Shown: positions 10,501-21,244 of the stretch, one piece after another
Position numbering within the stretch: the first letter of the stretch is position 1
How the letters are laid out: each line of letters begins with the position of its first letter
NCBI GenBank assembly: GCA_036898135.1
Contig: CM072515.1
Location: forward strand, 46,981,145 to 47,045,144
Source: Oncomelania hupensis
Lineage: Eukaryota > Mollusca > Gastropoda > Littorinimorpha > Pomatiopsidae
DNA length: 64,000 nucleotides
Direction: 5' to 3'
Translations under genes and position numbers: made by a program
The notes under the pieces: generated by a model
The model's database searches: none
What the model was told of the DNA's origin: nothing
What the model saw: the letters and a program-made list of their open reading frames with translations, nothing else

Positions 10501-12546
10501 GTTTCATAATATTATTAACCTTGGCTGTTTGTTTCAGCGGTGCAAGGAGACAGGAGAGGACTTTGAGATTGTTAAACTGCGTGAACTTGGGGCGGACGAG
10601 GTAGAAAGGTGGGATAGGATGAAGAAAAAAAAGAACCCAGATGTCGGATTCGCTGGTGCGTAACAGTAATAAATGAGTTTATTTTTAACATTCTTACAGT
10701 TCCACTCCTTATTTTTCTGTATTTATTTTTTGTATGAAGTGCATGAAATATGTTTAAGATCCAGAGTAACAGCTTTATTCACCAGTGATATTTTATTTTT
10801 GAAATTTTATTTTTATTTTAACAACTTTATTATTACCAAGGTGAAATTCGGGCACTTTCATTTTTGAAAATACAGCAGCCCCAAGTGAAGCGCTTTACCC
10901 AAGGTACATGCTGTGTGTGTTCTTGTCACCGTCTAGGACATGAGCGTCAGGATCTTTAAAGTCCGTTATGATGGAATGCATGCGACACAGACTAGACCTC
11001 AGTTTATACTCTCATCCGAAGGAGTAGAAAACGGGAGTAAAGTGTCTTTCCCAAGGACACAACACAATGTCCCGGCCTGGGCTCGAACTTGGGACCTTCA
11101 GATCCGCAAGCCAACGCTCTAACCACTCGGCTACCGCGCCTCCCTAGATTATAATATATATGAGTTCTTAGAAGATTCCATATCTAGAAATCATCTAGCA
11201 ATGATTTAGGAGGATCACTTGGTAGTTGTATTTTTTATAACATGACCTGGTTTATTTTTAATTAGAGCTTTTGATCGAAGCAAAAGCTTTTTGTTTACTC
11301 TCAGAACAATGTGAGTCTATGTAATGAGAGTCTATGTATCCACCCTCAACCCCCATTTCTTTGATCACAATTTTTAACCAAACTAAGAAAATCATAGCTC
11401 AAACTAAATAAAAAATGCATCACATTTATCATGTATACTCTTCTTTTTTTCTTTTATATACATGAAATAAGCACTTAAAATTATGTTTTTGGCAGTCCTC
11501 AGGATATAATCTTGAATTCTGAATTCTGTCCAGCTGTTGAACTTTTATAAATTTGAGTAAAGTTTCCATGATAACTTTGTGTTGCAGCATATTTTCGGAT
11601 TATGTCATTCTATTTTTCAGACTATGAGCAAGCCACATTTCGTCAGTACCAGAGGTTGACCAAGCAGATGAAACCTGACCTCACTCAATATGAGCGACAA
11701 AGAGAGAAAATGTATGTTTCCATTCAGATGCACAACTGTAATTATTAGACAGCTACATAAATTAATAATTCTTTCATTCATTATTTGTAACATATTTCAA
11801 CGTCTCCATGTCCTATTAAAACTCATCATTCGGGTCAGTGTTTGTGTATACATGCATGTGTGTGGCTGGCTGAAAGAAAGTGTCAGTGTGATTATTGTTG
11901 CTCTTTTGGTTGAGGAGAACTGTATGATTGCAGGGACAAATTCTATTACCACCCATACCACTGCTGCATGAGGGTAATAAATTTGTTTTTTGTGTATTGT
12001 TTGCAGGGGTGAAGAAGAGTTTTATGCCACAGCAAACACACTAGGTCTGCACCAAGTCAAGGACCCACAGGAAAACGTTGAAAAGATGGTCAATGATCTA
12101 GAGAAACAGTACGTACTTTTATTTTCTTTGTCCCCATGTAATAATCATATTAGCAGTAATAATATTATTAGGGAGAAAAGTGATATTAATATTAAATTAT
12201 AGTAATAAATAATAATATTAATATTGATAACAAAAATAGTATTAAGTTCAAAGGGTAAAAAGTATTTTTGTACAGAAAGTGAGAGCATACGTAAGAAGAA
12301 CAAGAATATTTGTATTGAGGTGAAAATGCTGGTGTGACTTATTATAGATAGCTGATTGTTATATCTATTGTCTTCAACAGGATTGAGAAGAGAGAGAAAT
12401 ACAGTAGACGAAGACGGTACGATGAGGAGGAAGATGTGAGCTATATCAACGAACGCAATGCCAAGTTCAACAAGAAGCTGGAACGCTTTTACGGACAGTA
12501 CACTGCAGAAATCAAACAGAATTTGGAGAGAGGAACGGCTGTCTAG
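4506..12546 (+). CDS. SYF2: Pre-mRNA-splicing factor SYF2 (7 exons, 243 aa)
   Basis: SYF2 (p29/GCIP-interacting protein) is a component of the NineTeen-associated spliceosome complex in the nucleus. Coding exons: 4506-4529, 8580-8684, 9131-9256, 10538-10655, 11621-11711, 12007-12108 and 12381-12546. Phases agree at all junctions and the sum is 732 nt, giving 243 aa plus TAG, the same length as human SYF2. Family landmarks: NEARKLNN in exon 3, [35 protein letters not shown] in exon 4, [20 protein letters not shown] across exons 4-5, [20 protein letters not shown] across exons 6-7, and the C-terminus QNLERGTAV. The N-terminus ([20 protein letters not shown]) is variable in the family. Intron 2 uses a GC donor (GCAAGT at 8685); the other introns are GT-AG. 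Intron 1 holds three retroposon/hAT insertions. Confidence 0.95.
4995..5660 (-). mobile_element. Jockey/CR1-type LINE fragment (RT C-terminus) in SYF2 intron 1
   Basis: Minus-strand frames read the C-terminal part of a non-LTR reverse transcriptase: [19 protein letters not shown], then an in-frame stop, then [15 protein letters not shown] and [14 protein letters not shown], ending LKSLPF-stop near 5017. One nonsense interruption separates two long frames. The 5' part of the element is missing. Function: none today; it is a truncated retrotransposon inside the first SYF2 intron. Confidence 0.85.
6240..6523 (-). mobile_element. tRNA-derived SINE, near full length
   Basis: The minus-strand copy begins with a tRNA-like head (plus 6460-6523). 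It has an A-box-like TGGTCTAATGG and a B-box GGTTCGATCCC, followed by the family body with the complement of ATGAGCGTCAGGATCTTTAA. Related copies lie at 8.2, 9.5, 10.9, 37.4, 42.6 and 62.0 kb. Confidence 0.8.
6533..8198 (-). mobile_element. CR1/L2-type LINE fragment interrupted by a hAT-like element
   Basis: Minus-strand frames from 8198 down to 7492 read a reverse-transcriptase C-terminal half: [14 protein letters not shown] (palm motif), [11 protein letters not shown], and [20 protein letters not shown]. After a DNA-transposon insert (6654-7485) the frame resumes as [11 protein letters not shown] and [16 protein letters not shown] (6653-6536). It is frameshifted and 5'-truncated at the SINE starting near 8199. 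Confidence 0.8.
6654..7485. mobile_element. hAT-like non-autonomous DNA transposon, copy 1 (832 bp, 6-bp TSD)
   Basis: The element runs from CAGGGATGGATTT to GATCACTG and is flanked by ATATTT at 6648-6653 and 7486-7491. Subterminal inverted copies of AGGGATTT and of ACCGG motifs occur at both ends. A second copy with the same ends lies at 33391-34084. It interrupts a LINE fragment. No transposase frame is present. Confidence 0.85.
8199..8450 (-). mobile_element. tRNA-SINE, 5'-truncated copy
   Basis: This body-and-tail portion of the SINE family lacks the tRNA head. The 3' tail on the minus strand ends in AATAATAATA (plus 8199-8215) after GCGCTATAAAAA. It includes the conserved ACGCTCATGTCCTAGACGGG segment near 8430-8449. 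Confidence 0.7.
9500..9865 (-). mobile_element. tRNA-SINE copy with an internal short tandem duplication (SYF2 intron 3)
   Basis: The family body is recognised by ATGAGCTTCAGGATCTTTAA at 9763-9782. A segment reading AGTACAGGTTCTAACTCAGG is tandemly duplicated (about 9567-9586 and 9595-9614). The head is degraded. Confidence 0.65.
10870..11143 (-). mobile_element. tRNA-derived SINE with an intact-looking head (SYF2 intron 4)
   Basis: The minus-strand head (plus about 11075-11143) has A-box-like TAGCCGAGTGG and B-box GTTCGAGCCC. The family body follows. This is not a functional tRNA gene: the acceptor stem is not paired and the body continues as the SINE. Confidence 0.8.
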
Positions 12547-12836
12547 AACCTTGCCTGCTGTGTGTTTTTGTTTGTAAAAGACAAGAACATGTTTGTGATG
12601 TGGGAGTTGGAGCTAAGTTAGGGTCTAACACGGCCATACAAAACTTTGAGAGTTTCTGCTATCTAGAGCCAAGTTCTGTTTGTTGGAGTGTGACCGATGG
12701 GGGAATGAGATAGATTTGAGGATTATGGTCTAAACTCATAATGCACAGATCACCAAGAATTTTGGAAAGACAAATTGTGGCTAGAGTCTTTCACATTGGT
12801 GGAAGGGGGCATTTCGGGAAAGGAGTGTTCACACAT
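12547..12836 (+). other. SYF2 3' untranslated region (proximal part)
   Basis: No AATAAA or ATTAAA occurs between the SYF2 stop and the transposon start at 12837. The first canonical AATAAA downstream (12966-12971) is inside the hAT-like element. The transcript end is therefore inferred to lie within that element or beyond. Confidence 0.5.
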
Positions 12837-13405
12837 CAGGGGTGAGATTTAACCCAGGAGGCTAACTAGCCTGCCGGGCTAGCTAGTAAGTAAAGTGGGG
12901 TAGCCCGCATGGTTTTTAGGCAGCCCGACAATCGTTCACATATAAAACACACATTTTGAAGAAAAAATAAACATTTACCTTTGGTTTATTGCATTAAAAT
13001 GACATTGAGCAAAGACATTGATGTCAATCACTCTTTTTCCGAACTAGATTTCGCCTTCTTTGGCGGGTGTTCGTTTACCCCAGAAATAAAGTTCCACATT
13101 TTCGGATCCACAACCGTCACCTTGATAATACACGTAATTTGTAGCGAGTGTCTTTTTCACAAACAAAGCAGACAGCGCGCTTGGCGCGAAAGTGAAGTAG
13201 GCAAAGGGAAATAACGCTCACGTATGCTTCATACTCGTAGCAGACGAACAGTGACTTAAAAACGCTCTCGCTTCGGACCGAGCTTCTAAAAGTCTGCAAG
13301 TAGTATCATTTTTTTTAGGTCGCCAGGCGGGCTGGCTCAATTATAAAGTGAGGTCGCCCGAGACGGTTTTAAGTCGCCTCGGGCGACCGCTAAATCTCAC
13401 TCCTG
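12837..13405. mobile_element. hAT-like non-autonomous DNA transposon (569 bp, 5-bp TSD)
   Basis: The terminal inverted repeats are CAGGGGTGAGATTTA at the left and TAAATCTCACTCCTG at the right, 14 of 15 bases complementary. CACAT flanks both sides (12832-12836 and 13406-13410). There is no transposase. It holds the first AATAAA after SYF2 (12966-12971) and an ATTAAA near 12994. Confidence 0.85.
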
Positions 13406-13410
13406 CACAT

Positions 13411-14043
13411 GGGTTGTTTTTATTGGGAAGTTTCAAATCCGTGCCTGCTTGTGCATTTGTACATTTTGGTGTTGGTATATAGGTGATGAAATTGAGGAGG
13501 GTAAGTGCATTAATGCCAGACATGTTCTAAAAAAACAGGATGTACATGTGTGTCTGTGCCTGCCTGCATGTGTATATTTTTATGTAAGTCTCGAACCAAA
13601 GTCACATGAATTTGTCCCTTTTGGGATTCGAACTCACGACCATCAGCCTAGAAACCGGTTCTTGACCAACTGTGTCAAATAGCCACCTCGGGTATTATAC
13701 TAGCATGTTCTATGTAGTTTGAAGCAATTTTGATTTAGCATATTGAATCAGCACTAGAATAATCCAAGAAAACAATACAATGGAAAAGATAGAGAACTGT
13801 TCTTGTGTTATTTGTATTTCATCAGTCGTAATATGTCTTGTTTTTACCAACCATTAGACAGGTAGAACTGAGTTTTTATACAAGTGTAATGTGGTTAGAG
13901 TGTGACCTCATAATGGAGGCAAAGAACAGACAGTTAACCGGAGAAATGTTATGCCTGTCAAAGCTATTTTGTCTCCTCAACCACCTCTCCCTGCATCTCC
14001 GAAACCCAAACCATCTCTTCGGTTCTCAGACAATGAGGAGGCA
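13411..14043. other. Spacer, nothing recognised
   Basis: No exon or repeat family could be assigned. Short open frames here have no recognisable similarity. Confidence 0.35.
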
Positions 14044-14401
14044 TGTGGGAGTGTCGTGTATAAGTGGGTGGTGTTGTTGCCTCTCATACTGCACACAGTC
14101 ACAGGAATATCAGGATAGATTAGTTCTATTCAGACTTTATTTCCACTTGACAGCACGATGGGCCATAATGGATTGGGATGGTCTCACAATGCTGGCTAAC
14201 GGACGCGTGGATCAGAAACGTTCCTTTTTTAAAACTCCTCTTTGTTCACAATAGCCTACCGATAGCCTATCGCAGTGCCCGAGGCTGTTCTGGGCTCGCG
14301 CGCTGCAATAGGCACCGGACAGGGAAATTTAATACATACATTCACCATTCAGCACATTTTATCCTCTCATTCGCAATCAGACAATAGTGTAACTGGTTAC
14401 A
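14044..14401 (-). repeat. LTR (3' LTR in element orientation)
   Basis: Direct repeat partner of 16444-16808; TG...CA termini read on the plus strand. Confidence 0.85.
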
Positions 14402-14430
14402 TTCGCCCCAGACTGATCAGAACAATGTCC

Positions 14431-14916
14431 TCATTGTTTTCTCTGTGCTATCCTAGCAGATTTTCTGACTGGTAACGGTATTCTAGTTGGTGTGGAAGGG
14501 GCACGACAAGCAGCCGCTGAGGTGGATGGTGTAGGCTGGACAGGAACTGGGAGACGGGATCTGGGTCTGGGATCATTGACATTGGGGAGAAAAATCCAAC
14601 TCTCCTCCTCCTCATTGAAATCTTTGGGATGAATTGACCTGTGTGGTTGACTCATTGGTATGTTATCAGTAAGCCGTATTCTGTGAACGTCCTTGTCTGT
14701 GTACCCAAGTTCCCTTTCTGCAGTAGAGATCACAGAAGGGTGCTTCTCTAGTACTTCAAGCAGTTGGTTCCTCTCCTCGTCGGTCCCTTGGAAGTCTTTT
14801 AACTTGGATGCCAAGTCGGCAATGAGAGTAGAAGCTGCTACTGGCTTCCCAAGCCGGATCTCCTGCTCATTGCAGACTTCCTCTGCTGTAAAGGGGGGGG
14901 GGGGGGAGGGGGGCAA
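14431..14916 (-). pseudogene. Pol remnant: edge of RT joined to polyprotein C-terminus
   Basis: The 161-residue frame contains HPSVISTAERELGYTDKDVH, which resembles the segment preceding the RT palm in gypsy Pol. It then passes to RPRSRLPVPVQPTPST and RKSARIAQRKQ, a typical C-terminal tail. The catalytic RT, RNase H and integrase cores are missing. The frame begins at a poly-G/C tract (14891-14910). Confidence 0.65.
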
Positions 14917-15937
14917 TCGAAGCTACATGAAACAAGGTTACGAGTGGAGTGCTGGCCTTAATGGTGATGCCATCCTCAGTGAGGTTAAGGACTCGAACAT
15001 ACATGGTCCTAACATGGTTGGGGTGATGAGACAGCCTGCAGGCAGATTGTGGTCTGCAGCCTCGGCCAGCAATCGATGTGAAGCTCTTTTGGATCTGATC
15101 TGTACCGTTACCATGGACTCAGATGGAATAAACACATTCCTAGCAGCCTGACCGATACCATGCACAGACCCATCATGTGCATGCTCCTCCACAACCGATG
15201 CTAACCAAGCTGGTTCCTGGCTCTTGCCTTTAAATATCCTACCTATTACATTCATTCCTAACACTCCTGGGATTTCACTCTTACGCTGTCTAGTAAAAAT
15301 ATCATCAGAATCCCTAACTACCATCAGAGTTGTCACAATCATGGTACCAAAAACTGTCACTGGACATGTTACAACTCCTATATACGGGATATCAAGGCCA
15401 TTAGCTGCTTTTAAAGTTAGGTACCCTACTGAGTCTATTGGAAGCTGTCTAAGATATTCTTTATAGAATGTTTCTGTAACACTACTTACTGACTACCTGT
15501 ATCAACTAATGCTTTACAATCTACATGCTGTATGTTCATAGAGGTCGTAGGACACTCTCCTGCCAGTGTAGCCTTACTGGCATCCCCTGCTGTGTGGCTA
15601 CTTTCCACAACATGTGCCTCTAGTTTGGGCACTGCCTCTTAAAATGACCCTGCTGCCCGCACTTGAAGCAGCCCCTAGGTGCTGGTCTTGTGTTGCGCTT
15701 GTCTTCCAGCATGGCCAATCTCTGGTCCATACTCTTCATCAGAGTGACCAAGGTATCAAGCGCTGCAGAAGTTGGTAGTGCAACCTGGCTCTGTTGATGC
15801 AGTGGAGAAGCATCCTCAGCATCCCCTTCCTCTTCATCCCATTGGAGCGCCTCTTCTCTCAGCTCCAGCGGTGTGATCTCGCTGTTTCGAGCCCTGCTTC
15901 TTCAAAGTTCTCTCCTCAACCCACTGTCAAGGAGGCG

Positions 15938-16384
15938 CTAGATGAAGCGGTCCGTCACATCAGCAGCAGGCAATGCTCCACCAGCCTGACGCACGCGCTC
16001 CGCCAACTTCTGAAGTCCATGGCTGAATGCGAGGACAGATTCCATTGGCTGCTGCCTTCTTTGGTTAAAGTCCTCCAGCAGGAGAACCCTCGATCTCCGC
16101 TCACCAAAGACAGTCTTCAGGTGCTGCAAAACAGCGTCTGCTGTGTTTCTGCTGTCATCCGGTAGGGATAGGACCTCCTTCCTCGCCGGGTCATCCAGAT
16201 GGCGCAAAATAAGCTCCACCCCCACACCTCCTTTTAGCTTATAGGCCTTTAAGACTCGATCTGCCTCAGCTGCAAATTCCGCTACATCTTCAGTCCCGAA
16301 GAACTTGGGAAGTCTCGGAGGTGGGTACCAGCTTCCCACTCCCAGTGGTGCTGCTTTTAGTGGTGCTTGTGTGTTGTCTGTCAT
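15938..16384 (-). pseudogene. Gag-like frame of the LTR retrotransposon
   Basis: This 148-residue frame starts with an ATG close to the 5' LTR. It contains PPPRLPKFFG, a leucine-rich helical segment and FNQRRQQPMESVLAFSHGLQ, typical of gypsy capsid-like Gag. The zinc knuckle follows in another frame, so the gene is broken by frameshift or stop. Confidence 0.7.
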
Positions 16385-16443
16385 GGCGACACCGTGCTGT
16401 CAGTCTAGTAGTGGTCAGCTCCTATCCTGTCGGCGACGCCACA

Positions 16444-16808
16444 TGTGGGAGTGTCGTGACGTGTATGAGTGGGGTGGTGTTGTTGCCTCTCATACCGCAC
16501 ACAGTCACGGGAATATCAGGATAGATTATTCTATTCAGACTTTATTACTACTTGACAGCACGATGGGCCATAATGGATTGGGATGGTCTCACAATGCTGG
16601 CTAACGGACGCGCGGAACAGAAGCATTCTTTTTTTAAAACTCCTCTTTGTTCACGATAGCCTACCGAAATCAACCAATCGCAGTGCCAGAGGCTGTTCTG
16701 AGCTCGCGCGCAGCAATAGGCACAGGACAGGGAAATTTAATACATACATTCACCATTCAGCACATTTATCCTCTCATTCACAATCATACAATAGTGTAAC
16801 TGGTTACA
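16444..16808 (-). repeat. LTR (5' LTR in element orientation)
   Basis: Direct repeat partner of 14044-14401, differing by small indels such as the GACGTGTATGAG region near 16457. Confidence 0.85.
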
Positions 16809-17540
16809 CATGTAGGTCTTTTCAGTTTGAAAAAAAAATTGTTCAGTTGAAATGATGATGATGAAATATATATTTAAACCATAAGGAAAGAAGATTTCCA
16901 AGTTTTCTCTTTAAAAATATAGTTACATCAGAGTCTATACTGAAGAGCGCAGATGTTGTGAATTATGCTGTGGATAAGTAAATGTGATGTAAAGTAGTAT
17001 GACAAATGTTTTCTGACTTTTATTGTTCAATACAATATACAGATCTATCTATCTCCCTTCCCCCCTCTCCTGCCCCCCTCTCCCCCTCTCTTCCACACCT
17101 CTCCTCTCTCTCTCTCTCTCTCTCTCTTGCTTTTTTATTATTTGTTTAGTTAAGGAAAGGAAAACATACACCCACACACACATATTGCCATAGCCTACTC
17201 GTGGCAATAACATGTTGTGACAGCATTTGCTAGTGAATAAACAGTAAATAAAACTACTGAATAAAAAAAAAGAACAATGAAACAAGAGTAGAATAAAAAA
17301 TAAAAAGGGTTGGGAAAAGATCAAAAGAAAGAAAACCCCAAAGAAAATATATTATTAAACACACTTAGTTCATTTAATTACTTAATTAGGTATTATAGCT
17401 ATAAATCAAAGTGAAATATGCAATGCAGGTCTCTTCATGAATTTCATTTCACTTCTTTTTTTACTTCAGCGAAGAGGCAATAAAATACAATCAAATCAAC
17501 CTGAGTTACATTTCACAAAACAGAATTACAAGTTACTTTG
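16809..17540. other. AT-rich spacer with a CT run
   Basis: Contains a pyrimidine-rich stretch and a (CT)n run at about 17058-17130. No gene or repeat family was recognised. Confidence 0.5.
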
Positions 17541-17840
17541 TTAAACCCCAGCTCCCCTTCCTTTTCCAAATTCTCTTTCAAATAAACATGTACATGTATA
17601 TGAAACTTGTACGCAACATTAACGCAGTTCAATGCCTAAATTGCATTTCCCATTTCCTTCCCTTTCCAATTTACTTTAAAATAAACCTGTACATAAAACA
17701 GTTGAAAGCATACATTACATTTCTTATAAAGTTGTACATTCATTAGCTAGCTATATTATGTTATTTACTCCCAACTCAAGTTTTTGTAATCTCAATCTCC
17801 CCTTTACTTTCCAAATTGTCTTTGAAATAAATATAAATAA

Positions 17841-17844
<4 letters not shown>

Positions 17845-17921
<77 letters not shown>
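17845..17921. repeat. (TA)n tract
   Basis: About 38 uninterrupted TA units. It forms the left flank of a GC-rich palindrome region. Confidence 0.95.
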
Positions 17922-17923
<2 letters not shown>

Positions 17924-17989
17924 TATACCCCCTTGCTTTTGGGTACCCCCACTATAATTATATGTAAATTATCACTTGTAGACGGACCG

Positions 17990-18088
17990 CTAACCCTAAC
18001 CCTAACCCGTTTCGAGCGCACTGCCTTACCCTAATCGTCGAGGCACTGCCTTACCCTAATCGTCGAGGCACTGCGCTTACCCTAAGAT
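17990..18088. repeat. Short telomere-type repeats and 25-bp tandem repeats
   Basis: CTAACCCTAACCCTAACCC (17991-18009) is three units of the animal telomere repeat in CCCTAA orientation. Three copies of a roughly 25-bp unit containing GCACTGCCTTACCCTAATCG follow immediately; the unit itself carries a CCCTAA-like core. Confidence 0.8.
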
Positions 18089-18106
18089 CGTTTTCTGGGA
18101 GCCGCC

Positions 18107-18142
18107 TTGGATCCGGGGACCCAGCTGGGTCCCCAGATCCAA
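18107..18142. repeat. 36-bp near-perfect palindrome
   Basis: The arms are TTGGATCCGGGGACCCAG and its complement with a single mismatch, and there is no spacer. Weak outer arms (TTTCTGGG near 18092 and CCCAGAAA near 18182) extend the symmetry. Confidence 0.9.
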
Positions 18143-18204
18143 AGTCGGGTACCCAAATGACCGGTTGGTGACTTTTAAGGTGCCCAGAAACCATAGTTTA
18201 TAAG

Positions 18205-18316
<112 letters not shown>

Positions 18317-18529
18317 CATATATATAGATATATATAAAATGTATTCAATGCATAAGTTACAATTCAGAGAAAAATCTAGAGTATAATACAACTACAACTG
18401 CATTTTTACAATCCCAACAACCCCTTTTTTTCAAATTTTCTTTGAAATAAAGTACTTATATGAATGTATGCAACCGAATTCAAAGCAACAATTCATTTCC
18501 CATAAAAGTCTTTAATACAATTACGTTAG

Positions 18530-19020
18530 TTTTGTGTGGATATTTAGAGGGCTTTCTTGTGATGTACACTTGAGAATCTACATACTTTTTAAAAATGGAC
18601 CTCTGTATGCTGACGTCAAAAGAATGAACCGTTAGGGTTAGCGGTAGAAGACTTAAAAGTATTTTTTTAAAAGGGGATGAAATAGTGCCCATTGTCAACA
18701 CAACATATGTGGCGTTTCATGAAAGTCATAACAAAGGGGTCTTCACAAGTAGGTGTGTGTGCGTGTGATTATATTTAGACGTTCTTGTGACATACACTTG
18801 AGAATCTGCATACATTTTTTTGACACACCCTATTACGCTGACATCAAACCAATGATTCGTTAGGGTTAGGGTAAGATTAGGGTTAGATCACTTAAAAGAA
18901 CTTACAAAATGGGACGAAAGATGACCCACAACAAAGATGTCAACTCAACTTATGTGGCGTTTCATGATTGTCAAAACAACGCGTCTAAGCAAAAATATGT
19001 GTGTGTGTGTGTAATATATT
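18530..19020. repeat. Two-unit tandem duplication (about 230-245 bp) with TTAGGG runs
   Basis: Shared landmarks occur in both units: TACACTTGAGAATCT (about 18565 and 18794), GTTAGGGTTAG (about 18631 and 18860) and TGTGGCGTTTCATGA (about 18708 and 18953). The second unit has an extra GGGTAAGATTAGGG segment. Confidence 0.8.
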
Positions 19021-19144
19021 ACACGTTTCTAACAGGTAAAGGAATACTCTGTAAATACAGTTTTAAAATGTTTATAATAAAAACTAAAACTGACATTGTG
19101 TTGTTATTTATTTTAAAGTAAAAATGACACTAATATAACAGAGT

Positions 19145-19990
19145 CCCACAAACCATCTCAGACCTGCTATGTTTCATGAAGACATTGAATCTTTTCTAGA
19201 CCTTTACTCCTCCAAACCTGGCAAGCTCCTCATTCTCGGCGATCTCAACATTCATTTTGATCAACCTGAACGCTGGGAAACTAAACGCATCTGTCACAAC
19301 CTCCATTTCCATAGCCTTACACAATTTGTTTCTGAACCTACATACCTTCGCTCTGAACACATCGACAGTGAAATCGCTAGACAGTCCGACAACATTCTCT
19401 CTCATGTCATTTATCACAAGATCGTGAATCTGGCCATTGGCACTACGCTGTTCTCTGCTCTCTCCTCCTTAAAATTAAAAACGCACAATCAACCGCCGCA
19501 ATCTGAAAAACGTTGACAAGAAAACCTTCTCTTCTGAAGCTGTTCACTTAATTTCTTCTGCTCCTCTTGACACTGAACCTGCTTCTTTTTCCCATAATAC
19601 TCTCAGCCATCTCCTTAACAAACATGCTCGTTCTTCCTACCGCGTGTTCTCCATATTCGCAGTGGTTCTCTCCCGATATCGGCAACGCCAAACGGGAGCG
19701 GCGTAGAGCCGAGCGCACGTGGCGGTCTTCCAAACTTACAGTTGACAAACAGACCTATCAGAAGCGCAAGTGTGACGTCCAAAAAGCCATCTCTGCAGCT
19801 AAAATATAATACTACAACGCAAAGATTGAGAAAACTACTTCTTCCAAAAAAACTTTTCTTCTATGAATGACCTTCTATGGAACACCTTCACTTCTCTTCT
19901 TCCAACAAACATTGAACTTTCTGAACTACCTTCATGAAGAACTACCTTCATCCTTTTCAAACTTATTTAGCCACAAATAACTAATTTTTC
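19145..19990 (+). mobile_element. L2-like LINE fragment, endonuclease part
   Basis: Plus-strand frames read KLLILGDLNIHFDQP (the GDLNIH motif of the APE-type endonuclease) and later a linker with CDVQKAISAAK. It is truncated before the reverse transcriptase and interrupted by frameshifts. It is similar in style to the copy at 30.8-33.4 kb. Confidence 0.75.
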
Positions 19991-20339
19991 TCCTTGTAAA
20001 TTAATAGGAAAAGAAAGAGACGTTAGAGGTCACTCAATTCATAGAAAGTTGCCCAGAATAAAACGAAAATCGAGTCAATGGAGACAACGGTTCACAAGAT
20101 TCAGGGGTGATAAAGGATCTCGTAGTCTGATATATTTATTTGGCAGAGATTGCAACATTTTGTTCAACCTTCGTCGAAACTTCCCAAAGGCTAAACTTCA
20201 GTCGAAATTTTAGGCAGACCTCGACAATGTTTAGATTTTAGTCGAAACTTCCAATGTCTTCCGCCTAACATGCAATCCTTCGGAACTTTCTGTAACCGCT
20301 CACGCCATGCATGACCTCGCAACCCTAATTTCTCTCTCC

Positions 20340-20409
20340 ATCTTTCCCCCCCCCCCCCTCCCATCACTGTCTCTGTCTCTCTCTCTGTCTCTCTCTCTCT
20401 CTCACTCAC

Positions 20410-20493
<84 letters not shown>

Positions 20494-20500
20494 TCTGTAT
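20340..20500. repeat. Poly-C then (CT)n microsatellite
   Basis: A C tract at about 20346-20358 is followed by a CT run to 20499 with only a few interruptions (CACT, TGTC). Confidence 0.95.
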
Positions 20501-20682
20501 CTTTCTCAATACTTCTTAACAATGCGACAAACTACGTCAAACTTGTCTGTACGAGGCGCCGTATGAGTAAAACATACGTTCGTAGGCCTACTTCTATAGA
20601 CAAACTATAATATAACCACAGAAGCACGAATAGTATTTTTTTTAAATGGAGAAGAAGAAAAAAGACAAAAGAAATCCGACCG

Positions 20683-21140
20683 CATTACACCAGTCTTGTG
20701 AATCTTGCACTGGCTTCCTGTGAAAAAAGAAAGAAAGAAAAAAAAGCAATGTATTATCTCTCAGGTATATGCTTGCATCGATGGCACCTACAAGAGCTCG
20801 TCTCTCGGTATGCTCCCTCTCTACGTTCAGCCTCGCAGTTCCGGCTCCGGATGGCTAGTTTTAAAAAGGCACATGAAGAAAAACCTAATTGGTGCTAGAT
20901 TATTTGAATGTGCTGCACCTTGTCTGTGGAATGGTCTTCCACAGTCTCTGCAGGCATGTGACATAAAGGAGTCATTCAAGCAGCGGCTGAAGACTCACCT
21001 GTTTTGAACTTTGACAATTTTCTGGCACTTTTACCCCAATATTTTATCTATCTTTATCCCGGATTTTTCTATACGCCCTGAGCATGCTGGGACAGCATGG
21101 ATTATCAGCGCTTTACAAGTGATTATCAAATCAAAATTAA
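20683..21140 (+). mobile_element. L2/CR1-like LINE 3' end
   Basis: Frames read LHWLPVK, then SSSLGMLPL, LFECAAPCLWNGLPQSL and SFKQRLKTHLF-stop (to 21007), the usual C-terminus of L2-like ORF2. The untranslated tail ends ATTATCAGCGCTTTACAAGT and TTATCAAATCAAAAT. A poly-purine insertion (about 20722-20745) breaks the first part. Confidence 0.75.
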
Positions 21141-21244
21141 AACAAAGCATTAACTAAGAAAAATGGGTCTTTGGGAGAAAAAAAAAGTGGATCCCGGATA
21201 GCATATAGGGGTAATAGATCCCCGATAGCGGAGGGATAGCTCAG

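Larger units (their letters stand above)
14044..16808 (-). mobile_element. Gypsy-type LTR retrotransposon with an internal pol deletion
   Basis: Two direct LTRs (14044-14401, 358 bp; 16444-16808, 365 bp) begin TGTGGGAGTGTCGTG and end GGTTACA on the plus strand. They are closely similar apart from scattered substitutions and small indels. Coding direction is minus. Just inside the 16.4-kb LTR, a minus-strand TGGCGTCGCCGACAGG is a plausible tRNA primer site. In order come a gag-like frame (16384-15938), a CCHC zinc knuckle (CFKCGQQGHFKRQC, near 15650), a retropepsin-like ALVDTGS (near 15500) and a third frame (14916-14431). That frame starts like the N-terminal edge of gypsy reverse transcriptase and then jumps to a basic, proline-rich polyprotein C-terminus. 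Most of RT, RNase H and integrase is absent. Stops and frameshifts occur between frames. A clear target duplication is not seen. Confidence 0.82.
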
